NCBI GenBank assembly: GCA_021795395.1
Contig: JAJYPN010000004.1
Span: 49,399-113,398 of the forward strand
Length of the DNA: 64,000 nucleotides
Reading direction: 5' to 3'
From: Pseudomonadota bacterium
GTDB lineage: Bacteria > Pseudomonadota > Gammaproteobacteria > Burkholderiales > Sulfuriferulaceae
This document shows, piece by piece, positions 57,185 through 64,000 of the stretch; the stretch's first letter is position 1; each line of letters opens with the position of its first letter. Below the pieces are notes generated by a model that was given only the letters and a program-made list of their open reading frames with translations, ran no database searches and was not told the DNA's origin. Both the position numbers and the translations under genes were made by a program.

Positions 57185-57436
57185 ATGGTTACTACGCTTA
57201 CCAGCCGCCAATTCAATCAGGATGCCGGCAAGGCCAAGAAAGCGGCAGAAAACGGGCCGGTATTCATCACGGACCGTGGGCGACCTGCACATGTGCTATT
57301 GTCGTACGATGAGTATAAAAAAATCAGCGGCAATCGTACAAAGATCGCCGATCTGCTGGCGATGCCGGGCATTGCCGGGATGGAACTGGATATTCCGTCC
57401 CTGAACGATCTCGCACAAGCTGCCGATATCCCTTGA
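57185..57436 (+). CDS. Phd-type antitoxin (second pair)
   Basis: An 83-residue prevent-host-death antitoxin with TSRQFNQDAGKAKKAAENGPVFITDRGRPAHVLLSYDEYKKI, followed by a C-terminal segment rich in Leu/Asp that would bind the toxin. AAAGAAAG precedes the ATG. An inverted repeat GTACGT (57128-57133)/ACGTAC (57150-57155) upstream is a candidate operator. The stop overlaps the start of the toxin gene by one base. Confidence 0.9.
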   Translation: MVTTLTSRQFNQDAGKAKKAAENGPVFITDRGRPAHVLLSYDEYKKISGNRTKIADLLAMPGIAGMELDIPSLNDLAQAADIP

Positions 57437-57867
57437 TGTTTTTGCTCGATACCAATGTCGTATCGGAGTTACGAAAGATTCGCCTCGGAAAAGCTGATCG
57501 TTTCGTTGCCGCCTGGGCTGAGAGCGTAGATGCCGGCGATTTGTATCTGTCGGTGATTACCATCCAGGAATTGGAGATCGGCATATTATTGCTTGAGCGC
57601 CGCGACCCTTTGCAAGGGGCGATATTTCGATCCTGGTTGACTATGCGCGTCCTGCCTGCCTTCGCTGGACGTATCCTGATTATCGATACGGCGGTGGCTC
57701 TACGTAGCGCGCGACTCCAGGTACCTGATCTTCGTCCTGTTCGCGATGGGATGATTGCCGCGACGGCGCTGGTCCACGGCATGACGGTCGTAACGCGTAA
57801 TGTTGCGGATTTCGCGTCCTCAGGCGTCTCGCTCCTCAATCCCTGGAGTCCTCCCGAAAAGCGCTGA
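57436..57867 (+). CDS. PIN-domain toxin, VapC/FitB type (second pair)
   Basis: A 143-residue PIN-domain toxin with [30 protein letters not shown] and TRNVADF containing the conserved acidic residues. It is more like FitB-type VapC proteins than the first pair's toxin. ATG 57436 overlaps the antitoxin TGA by one base. With the first pair it forms two tandem toxin-antitoxin modules between glnE and aroA. Confidence 0.92.
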   Translation: MFLLDTNVVSELRKIRLGKADRFVAAWAESVDAGDLYLSVITIQELEIGILLLERRDPLQGAIFRSWLTMRVLPAFAGRILIIDTAVALRSARLQVPDLRPVRDGMIAATALVHGMTVVTRNVADFASSGVSLLNPWSPPEKR

Positions 57868-58019
57868 AAAATGCTATGATTTCGTGCTTTAATCTGGCGA
57901 GCAGTAACCATAATAATGAGAAGCGAAATTTTTATGTTATCGAACAGGCAAGCCTTTATAATTCCGATTTGGATGCCGTCTGCTGTGGCTTGCCTGATCA
58001 GCGTCGGGGAATAAGTGCT

Positions 58020-59309
58020 ATGGATTTTATCGATTTACCCGCGGTGCAACACGCTCGCGGCGCGGTGCATTTGCCCGGTTCGAAGAGCCTCTCCAACCGG
58101 ATTCTGCTGCTAGCCGCGCTGGCGGAGGGGCAAGCGCAGGTTGAAGGCCTGCTCGATTCGGACGATACGCGGGTCATGCTGTCAGCGCTGGAAAGCCTGG
58201 GGGTAAGCATCGAGCGACAGGGCGATAGCCGCAATTATCGGGTAAATGGAATTGCCGGACGTTTCCCGCAAGCCGCTGCAACACTCTTTCTAGGCAATGC
58301 CGGTACGGCTTTCCGTTCGCTGACTGCGGTGCTGGCGCTGAGTTCGGGCAATTACCGTTTGTCCGGCGTGGCGCGGATGCATGAGCGGCCCATCGGCGAT
58401 CTGGTCGACGCGTTGCGGCAATTGGGAGCGCAGATCGAGTATCTGCAACAAGAGGGATATCCGCCGTTGCAAATTGCTCCGTGTATCCCGAACGGCGATG
58501 CTTTAGTCAGCGTCAAGGGTAATGTTTCCAGCCAGTTTCTGACCGGCTTGCTGCTGGCGGCGCCGTTGACGGGGCGCGCGATTACCATCCGCGTGGACGG
58601 CGAATTGATTTCCCGGCCTTATGTCGACATTACGCTCAATCTCATGCAGCGCTTTGGTGTGTCGGTGACCCGCGACGGCTGGCAGCGGTTTCATATCGCC
58701 GCCGGACAGGCCTATCGTAGTCCCGGCAGCATCACGGTAGAAGGTGATGCGTCGTCGGCATCGTATTTTCTGGCGGCCGGCGTTATCGGCGGCGGTCCGG
58801 TGCGGGTTGAAGGCGTAGGCCGCACGAGCATCCAGGGCGATGTTCGATTTGCCGAGACGCTGGCGCAGATGGGCGCGCGGATCGGGTACGAAGAAAATGC
58901 CGTAATCGCCGCGGCGGGGAGCGAATTGCACGGGATCGATGCCGATTTCAATCATATTCCCGACGCTGCGATGACGATAGCGGTCGTCGCATTGTTTGCA
59001 AAGGGCGAGACAGTTTTGCGCAATATCGCCAGCTGGCGGGTAAAGGAAACCGATCGCATCCATGCGATGGCGACCGAATTGCGCAAGGTGGGCGCGACGG
59101 TGGAGGAAGGCGCAGATTATCTGCGTATCGCCCCGCCATTGAAATTATTGCCGGCGACCATAGATACGTACGACGATCACCGCATGGCGATGTGCTTTTC
59201 CTTGGTGAGTTTGGGAGGCGCGGCGATACGGATCAACGATCCGCAATGCGTCAACAAGACATTTCCCGACTATTTTTCCGCATTTTCCGCTATTACGCAG
59301 GCGAATTGA
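58020..59309 (+). CDS. aroA: 3-phosphoshikimate 1-carboxyvinyltransferase (EPSP synthase)
   Basis: A 429-residue enzyme of the shikimate pathway that joins shikimate-3-P and [40 protein letters not shown] and [21 protein letters not shown] are the family signatures. ATG 58020 is chosen; an upstream in-frame start at 57876 would add 48 unconserved residues. Its TGA shares its last A with the cmk ATG. Confidence 0.96.
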   Translation: MDFIDLPAVQHARGAVHLPGSKSLSNRILLLAALAEGQAQVEGLLDSDDTRVMLSALESLGVSIERQGDSRNYRVNGIAGRFPQAAATLFLGNAGTAFRSLTAVLALSSGNYRLSGVARMHERPIGDLVDALRQLGAQIEYLQQEGYPPLQIAPCIPNGDALVSVKGNVSSQFLTGLLLAAPLTGRAITIRVDGELISRPYVDITLNLMQRFGVSVTRDGWQRFHIAAGQAYRSPGSITVEGDASSASYFLAAGVIGGGPVRVEGVGRTSIQGDVRFAETLAQMGARIGYEENAVIAAAGSELHGIDADFNHIPDAAMTIAVVALFAKGETVLRNIASWRVKETDRIHAMATELRKVGATVEEGADYLRIAPPLKLLPATIDTYDDHRMAMCFSLVSLGGAAIRINDPQCVNKTFPDYFSAFSAITQAN

Positions 59310-59989
59310 TGCTTAAGCTGCCGCCAGTGATCGCAATCGACGGCCCATCCGCTTCGGGCAAGGGCACGGTAGCGGCGCTGGTCGCCGAGCGGCTCGGGTT
59401 TCATTATCTCGATAGCGGCGCTTTATACCGGCTTACAGCGCTGGCGGCATTGCGTACAGGCGTTCAGCTGGACGATGAAGCCGCGCTGGCGGACTTGGTG
59501 CTGCAACTGGACGCCAGATTCGAGAGCAGTGAGATTTATTTGAACGGCTGTTGCGTTACCGATGAATTGCGTACCGAATCGTGCGGCGAAACCGCGTCCA
59601 AAGTAGCGGTGTTTCCTGCCGTGCGCGCTGCATTATTAGCCCGCCAGCATGCATTTCGGCGCTGGCCGGGACTCGTCGCCGACGGACGCGATATGGGATC
59701 GGTAGTATTCCCCGACGCCGTATTAAAAATATTTTTGACCGCTACGGTTAACGAGCGTGCCGAAAGACGTTATAAGCAGTTGATGGGAAAAGGGTTTGGT
59801 GCTAATCTTGCAAACTTGCTCATGGAGTTGCAGGATCGCGATGCGCGCGATGCATCCCGCGCGGTAGCGCCTTTGAAGCAGGAGCATGATGCCATCTTGT
59901 TGGATACAACGCAAATCAGTGTAAATGATGCGGTCGATTTTGTGTTGAAAAACTTTAAGTTGGCTATGGATATTCAAGTTAATTATTAA
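59309..59989 (+). CDS. cmk: Cytidylate kinase
   Basis: A 226-residue kinase that phosphorylates CMP and dCMP. P-loop [37 protein letters not shown] and [21 protein letters not shown] are intact. ATG 59309 overlaps the aroA stop by one base. Gene order aroA-cmk-rpsA is common in proteobacteria. Confidence 0.96.
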   Translation: MLKLPPVIAIDGPSASGKGTVAALVAERLGFHYLDSGALYRLTALAALRTGVQLDDEAALADLVLQLDARFESSEIYLNGCCVTDELRTESCGETASKVAVFPAVRAALLARQHAFRRWPGLVADGRDMGSVVFPDAVLKIFLTATVNERAERRYKQLMGKGFGANLANLLMELQDRDARDASRAVAPLKQEHDAILLDTTQISVNDAVDFVLKNFKLAMDIQVNY

Positions 59990-60011
59990 TTTGGATTTGT
60001 TTAATTCAACC

Positions 60012-60033
60012 CCGCATTGATGCGGAAATTTTT
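60012..60033 (+). promoter_or_regulatory. Hairpin in the rpsA leader
   Basis: CCGCA-TTGA-TGCGG (60012-60025) is followed by AAATTTTT. It could act in S1 autoregulation or as a weak terminator after cmk. No Shine-Dalgarno sequence is visible between it and the rpsA ATG. Confidence 0.4.
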
Positions 60034-60047
60034 GGGTCCCTTTACTA

Positions 60048-61766
60048 ATGTCAACCGTTTCCTCCTCCACCGAATCCAGTATGGAAAGTTTCGCCGCTCT
60101 GTTTGAAGAGAGTTTAACCCGGCAAGAATTACGCGCCGGCGAAGTCATTACCGCCGAAGTGGTCGGTATCGACGATAATTTTGTTACCGTCAACGCCGGC
60201 TTGAAATCCGAAAGCCTGATCGCCATCGAAGAATTCCGTACCGACCGCGGCGAACTGGAAGTCAAGGTCGGCGATTTCGTCAGCGTCGCGATCGAAATGC
60301 TGGAAGACGGTTACGGCGCGACCAAATTGTCGCGCGACAAGGCTAAACGCCTGGCTGCCTGGATAGGCTTGGAAAAATCCATGGAAGAAGGTGAAATCAT
60401 TACCGGCATGGTCAACGGCAAGGTCAAGGGCGGCCTCACCGTCATGGTCAACGGCATCCGCGCCTTTCTGCCGGGTTCGCTGGTCGATACGCGTCCGGTC
60501 AAGGATACGACGCCGTACGAAAACAAGGAAATGGAATTCAAGGTCATCAAGCTCGACCGCAAACGTAATAACGTCGTCGTTTCGCGCCGCGCGGTGCTGG
60601 AAGCGACTATGGGCGCGGATCGCAATGCCTTGCTTGCCAATCTGAAAGAAGGCGCCATTGTCAAGGGCGTGGTCAAGAACATTACCGATTACGGCGCATT
60701 CGTGGATCTCGGCGGTATCGATGGTCTGCTGCATATTACCGATATGGCATGGCGTCGCGTCAAGCATCCCTCGGAAGTCGTGCAGGTGGGCGACGAGGTC
60801 GAAGCCAAGATACTCAAATTCGATCAGGACAAAAATCGCGTATCACTCGGTATCAAACAGCTGGGCGACGATCCGTGGAGCGGCTTGGCGCGGCGGTATC
60901 CATCGGGCACGCGGATGTTCGGTAAGGTCGCCAATCTTACCGACTACGGTGCGTTCGTCGAAATCGAAACCGGTATCGAAGGCCTGGTGCACGTTTCGGA
61001 AATGGACTGGACCAACAAGAACGTGCATCCGTCCAAAGTGGTGCAGCTGGGCGACGAAGTCGAAGTCATGGTGCTGGAAATCGACGAGGAGCGCCGACGT
61101 ATTTCCCTCGGCATGAAACAATGCAAATCCAACCCTTGGGACGATTTCGAAACCACGCATAAAAAAGGCGACAAAGTCGTCGGCCAGATCAAATCGATTA
61201 CCGATTTCGGCGTGTTTATCGGGTTGCCCGGCGGCATCGACGGTCTCGTACATTTATCCGACCTGTCGTGGAGTCAGCCCGGCGAAGAAGCCGTGCGCAA
61301 CTTCAAGAAAGGCGACGAAGTACAGGCTGTCGTGCTCGCTATTGATGTCGAACGCGAACGGATTTCCCTGGGTATCAAGCAGATCGAAGGCGATCCGGTC
61401 AATAGCTTTGTTTCCAATTTCGATAAAGGCAGCATAGTCAAAGGCACGGTCAAATCGCTCGACGCCAAGGGAGCGGTGATATTACTGGGCGACGATGTAG
61501 AAGGTTATCTGCGCGCGTCCGAATATTCCCGCGATCGGGTGGAAGACATACGTAACCATTTGAAAGAAGGCGACGAAGTCGAAGCCATGATTATCAACGT
61601 CGACCGTAAAAACCGCAGCATCAATTTGTCGATCAAGGCAAAAGATGCAGCCGACCAGTCGGAAGCCATGCAAAAATTGGCCGGCGACCAATCGGCAAGC
61701 ACCGGTACGACCAATCTCGGCGCGTTGCTCAAGGCCAAGCTTGACAACAAACACGTAGAATCCTGA
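60048..61766 (+). CDS. rpsA: 30S ribosomal protein S1
   Basis: A 572-residue S1 with six S1 RNA-binding domains, seen as repeated segments such as [34 protein letters not shown] and related copies every about 85 residues. It unfolds mRNA and docks it on the 30S subunit. The leader lacks a Shine-Dalgarno sequence, as in E. coli rpsA, where S1 represses its own translation. ihfB follows after 11 bases. Confidence 0.97.
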   Translation: MSTVSSSTESSMESFAALFEESLTRQELRAGEVITAEVVGIDDNFVTVNAGLKSESLIAIEEFRTDRGELEVKVGDFVSVAIEMLEDGYGATKLSRDKAKRLAAWIGLEKSMEEGEIITGMVNGKVKGGLTVMVNGIRAFLPGSLVDTRPVKDTTPYENKEMEFKVIKLDRKRNNVVVSRRAVLEATMGADRNALLANLKEGAIVKGVVKNITDYGAFVDLGGIDGLLHITDMAWRRVKHPSEVVQVGDEVEAKILKFDQDKNRVSLGIKQLGDDPWSGLARRYPSGTRMFGKVANLTDYGAFVEIETGIEGLVHVSEMDWTNKNVHPSKVVQLGDEVEVMVLEIDEERRRISLGMKQCKSNPWDDFETTHKKGDKVVGQIKSITDFGVFIGLPGGIDGLVHLSDLSWSQPGEEAVRNFKKGDEVQAVVLAIDVERERISLGIKQIEGDPVNSFVSNFDKGSIVKGTVKSLDAKGAVILLGDDVEGYLRASEYSRDRVEDIRNHLKEGDEVEAMIINVDRKNRSINLSIKAKDAADQSEAMQKLAGDQSASTGTTNLGALLKAKLDNKHVES

Positions 61767-61777
61767 AAGGCTTCGAC

Positions 61778-62065
61778 ATGACTAAATCGGAGCTGATAGC
61801 ACAGTTGGCGGTACGTCATCCGCAATTGGTGACGACCGATGCCGAAATGGCGGTCAAGACGATACTGGACGCGGTGTCCAAAAGTCTGGCCGGGGGCGAG
61901 CGCGTTGAAATACGCGGTTTCGGCAGTTTTAGCCTTAATTATAGACCGCCGCGTCTCGGGCGCAATCCCAAGACCGGCGAAAAGGTTGAAGTGCCTGAAA
62001 AATACGTACCGCATTTCAAAGCCGGCAAGGAATTACGCGAACGGGTCGATTATCCTGCCAGCTGA
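61778..62065 (+). CDS. ihfB: Integration host factor subunit beta
   Basis: A 95-residue DNA-bending protein of the HU/IHF family. [48 protein letters not shown] contains the DNA-wrapping arms with the intercalating proline. It pairs with IhfA (not in the window). It lies after rpsA as in many proteobacteria and ends at a strong terminator. Confidence 0.96.
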   Translation: MTKSELIAQLAVRHPQLVTTDAEMAVKTILDAVSKSLAGGERVEIRGFGSFSLNYRPPRLGRNPKTGEKVEVPEKYVPHFKAGKELRERVDYPAS

Positions 62066-62088
62066 TAGACGCTGACGGGTAATCCTGT

Positions 62089-62122
62089 AACGGCATGCTC
62101 ATAAGAGTATGCCGTTTTTTTT
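62089..62122 (+). terminator. Rho-independent terminator of ihfB
   Basis: AACGGCATGCTC (62089-62100) and GAGTATGCCGTT (62105-62116) form a stem with one mismatch around ATAA, followed by a run of eight T. Confidence 0.88.
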
Positions 62123-62234
62123 GATAATCGATTGTCGCTTGACCATTGACGTAAGGGTACGTACGTCAGGTAACGTTGACATGCGCAGACAGAAGTCGCA
62201 CACTTCACCTCGTTTCATGAAAAGGTAATATCCA

Positions 62235-62510
62235 ATGCGCTATATAAGCGGCTTTTTGAAAATCATATTGTTTCTGTTTCTTTTGAGCTTTGCCGTAAAA
62301 AATAGCGATGTCGTCACTTTGCGCTATTATCTTGGCTATCAATGGCAAACACCACTGGTGCTGGTGTTGCTGATTTTTTTTGCACTGGGTGCGGCAACCG
62401 GCGTACTGGCATGCTTGGGTTATCTGTTTCGTCAGCGTCGCGAATTACAGCGATTACGGCTGGCGCTGACCAGCGCAGGTTCCGTCCCGCTCGAACGGGA
62501 ATCGAAATGA
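62235..62510 (+). CDS. lapA: LapA family membrane protein
   Basis: A 91-residue protein with two membrane helices (about residues 6-20 and 40-63) and a charged C terminus (LFRQRRELQRLRLAL), matching LapA/DUF1049. LapA works with LapB in envelope homeostasis; its exact role is less clear. It follows the ihfB terminator by 112 bases, so it likely has its own promoter, and lapB follows after 22 bases. Confidence 0.9.
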   Translation: MRYISGFLKIILFLFLLSFAVKNSDVVTLRYYLGYQWQTPLVLVLLIFFALGAATGVLACLGYLFRQRRELQRLRLALTSAGSVPLERESK

Positions 62511-62532
62511 CTGTTCGGGAGCGACTTGAATA

Positions 62533-63693
62533 ATGGAATTCGAATTCTGGTGGTTGCTGGCCTTACCCTTGTTTTTCGGCCTGGGCTGGCTGGCGGCGCG
62601 CGTCGATATACGCCATGTCATGACCGAATCGAGGAGTGTACCGGCCTCGTATTTCAAGGGCTTGAATTTTTTGCTGAACGAACAGCCGGACAAGGCGATA
62701 GAAGCGTTTATCGAAGTGGTCAAAGTCGATAGCGATACCGTCGACCTGCACTTTGCGCTGGGAGGATTGTTTCGTAAACGCGGCGAAGTCGAACGCGCCA
62801 TCCGCATGCACGAAAATCTAGTGGCGCGCGAAGACCTGACGCCGGAACGCCAGTTCAAGGCGCTCTCCGAACTCGGTCAGGATTATCTCAAAGCCGGTTT
62901 GCTCGATCGGGCCGAAGAAATTTTCGACCGTTTGCTGGTCAGCGATCTTGCCGCACAGGCACGCCAGTTCCTGCTCGAAATTTACGTGCAGGAAAAGGAC
63001 TGGAACAAGGCCGTCACCGCTGCACGGGAATTATCAAAAATATCGAGTCAGCCCTATCATGTCGAAATCGGCCATTATCTGTGCGAACTGGCCAATCAGG
63101 CGTATCTGCACGACCAGATCGATACCGCGCGGAATTATCTGAACGAAGCGCTGACCGCGAACCGCGATTGCGTGCGTGCCAATGTTTTGCTGGGGGATAT
63201 AGCCGCCAGCCTGAACGATCACAATGGCGCGATTACGGCGTGGCGACGCGTGGAATCACAAAGCATTGCCCATTTATCGCTGGTCACCGACCGGATCATG
63301 ACGAGTTACCGCGAGCAGGATCGCGAGTCCGAAGGCTTGATTTACCTGCGGGGCGCGCTGGCAAGAATGCCCTCGTTCGAATTGTTCAATACCGTATTTG
63401 CGGGCACGCTCAAGTTGTACGGCGCTCAGGCGGCGTATCAACTGGCGCAGGACGAGTTGCAGCATAATCCGAGTTTGCGCGGACTCGACCGTTTTCTGGA
63501 GGCGGAATTGATGATCGTGCCGATGGAAAGGCAGGCCGAAGTGCAATTGATACAGCGCGTCATCCAGCGCTACAGCAAAAACCAGTCCGTCTATCAATGC
63601 GATCAGTGCGGTTTCAAGGCGCGCAATTTTTTTTGGCATTGCCCGGCATGCGGCCGCTGGGACAGCTTTCCTCCACAGAAAAAAGAAGAATAA
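62533..63693 (+). CDS. lapB: LapB, lipopolysaccharide assembly regulator
   Basis: A 386-residue protein with an N-terminal membrane helix (FWWLLALPLFFGLGWLAARVD), TPR repeats (about residues 45-330) and a C-terminal rubredoxin-like metal domain with CxxC pairs in YQCDQCGFKARNFFWHCPACGRWDSF. In E. coli LapB delivers LpxC to FtsH to limit lipopolysaccharide synthesis. It is followed by pyrF after 3 bases. Confidence 0.95.
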   Translation: MEFEFWWLLALPLFFGLGWLAARVDIRHVMTESRSVPASYFKGLNFLLNEQPDKAIEAFIEVVKVDSDTVDLHFALGGLFRKRGEVERAIRMHENLVAREDLTPERQFKALSELGQDYLKAGLLDRAEEIFDRLLVSDLAAQARQFLLEIYVQEKDWNKAVTAARELSKISSQPYHVEIGHYLCELANQAYLHDQIDTARNYLNEALTANRDCVRANVLLGDIAASLNDHNGAITAWRRVESQSIAHLSLVTDRIMTSYREQDRESEGLIYLRGALARMPSFELFNTVFAGTLKLYGAQAAYQLAQDELQHNPSLRGLDRFLEAELMIVPMERQAEVQLIQRVIQRYSKNQSVYQCDQCGFKARNFFWHCPACGRWDSFPPQKKEE

Positions 63694-63696
63694 GAC

Positions 63697-64000
63697 ATGG
63701 ATTACAATCCGATCATTATTGCCCTCGATTACAGCGATACGAAAAGTGCGATGGCGTTGGTTGAACAGTTCGATCCGCAATTATGCCGACTGAAAGTCGG
63801 CAAGCAATTATTTACTGCGGGGGGGCCGCGATGGGTGGAAAAATTGGTAGATCGGGGTTTCGCAGTATTTCTTGATCTGAAATTTCACGATATTCCTACT
63901 ACCGTCAATCTGGCCTGCCGGGCAGCAACCGATCTGGGCGTCTGGATGATGAATGTCCACGCATTGGGCGGCAGCGCGATGCTGGCGGCGGCTCGGGCGG
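63697..64000 (+). CDS. pyrF: Orotidine 5'-phosphate decarboxylase, N-terminal part (truncated by window edge)
   Basis: The first 101 residues of OMP decarboxylase, which makes [12 protein letters not shown] at the start, the catalytic [13 protein letters not shown] (Asp and Lys dyad) and [12 protein letters not shown] are present. ATG 63697 lies 3 bases after lapB. The gene runs out of the window. Confidence 0.96.
   Translation, partial: MDYNPIIIALDYSDTKSAMALVEQFDPQLCRLKVGKQLFTAGGPRWVEKLVDRGFAVFLDLKFHDIPTTVNLACRAATDLGVWMMNVHALGGSAMLAAARA

Noticed and set aside
57876..58019. N-terminal extension of aroA by 48 residues
   Set aside because: The extension is not conserved-looking and ATG 58020 gives the normal EPSP synthase length.
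1..64000. CRISPR arrays, rRNA genes or an intact prophage
   Set aside because: No spaced repeats, rRNA sequence or phage structural genes were recognised anywhere in the window.

Overview
The window is about 64 kb of the chromosome of a betaproteobacterium. Three long blocks have the gene order typical of that class: (i) hisDCBHAFIE followed by a HIT protein and tatABC; (ii) rpoE-rseA-rseB-rseC-mucD-glutaredoxin-lepA-lepB-DUF4845-rnc-era-recO-pdxJ; (iii) aroA-cmk-rpsA-ihfB-lapA-lapB-pyrF. The content would fit the Nitrosomonadales/Gallionellaceae part of the class, but the genus cannot be fixed from sequence alone. Most of the DNA is dense housekeeping sequence, with 1 to 4 base overlaps between genes. 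No rRNA, CRISPR array, intact prophage or intact integrase was seen.

Layout. 1-2.2 kb: the end of pgi, then selO on the opposite strand. 2.3-3.1 kb: a two-gene unit (ribbon-helix-helix regulator plus a small two-helix membrane protein) behind a nested inverted repeat. 3.2-11.0 kb: histidine biosynthesis and Tat export genes, probably one transcript starting at a consensus -10 box. 11.1-15.5 kb: DUF2288 and rmuC, then small accessory genes (unknown protein, ParB-like fold, PRC-barrel, an orphan CcoQ-like peptide, DsrE-like). 15.9-19.45 kb: a decayed 3.4-kb element in the 3' end of tRNA-Lys(UUU). It is bounded by 46-bp direct repeats and carries a Fic protein with an overlapping partner gene, an IS3 orfA fragment and a dead IS110 transposase, but no integrase. 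19.5-24.3 kb, minus strand: a glutamine amidotransferase with a small partner, folE2, dxs, ispA and xseB. 24.5-30.2 kb, plus strand: a Rieske oxygenase, a DUF1853 protein and a large PilZ-DUF1631-GGDEF-EAL protein. 30.2-42.2 kb: tas, a DUF2892 protein, and the pdxJ to rpoE block with a likely sigma-E autoregulatory promoter. 42.4-52.6 kb, minus strand: a second DsrE-like gene, gltX, tldD, a nitrilase, a yhdP-type gene and acs. 52.7-55.3 kb: glnE. 55.4-57.9 kb: a broken LysR gene and two tandem antitoxin/PIN toxin pairs. 58.0-64 kb: aroA, cmk, rpsA, ihfB, lapAB and the start of pyrF.

How the genes work together. The his block holds every step named here except hisG, which is not in the window. 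The rpoE block combines an envelope-stress sigma factor and its control proteins with the periplasmic protease MucD and the signal peptidase LepB. dxs and ispA supply isoprenoids. lapA/lapB belong to envelope homeostasis. Accessory material sits at two places: the tRNA-Lys element and the LysR/toxin-antitoxin junction before aroA. The best leads for something not well described are the Fic operon in the tRNA-Lys element, the ribbon-helix-helix/membrane-protein unit at 2.3-2.9 kb, and the PilZ-DUF1631-GGDEF-EAL protein.
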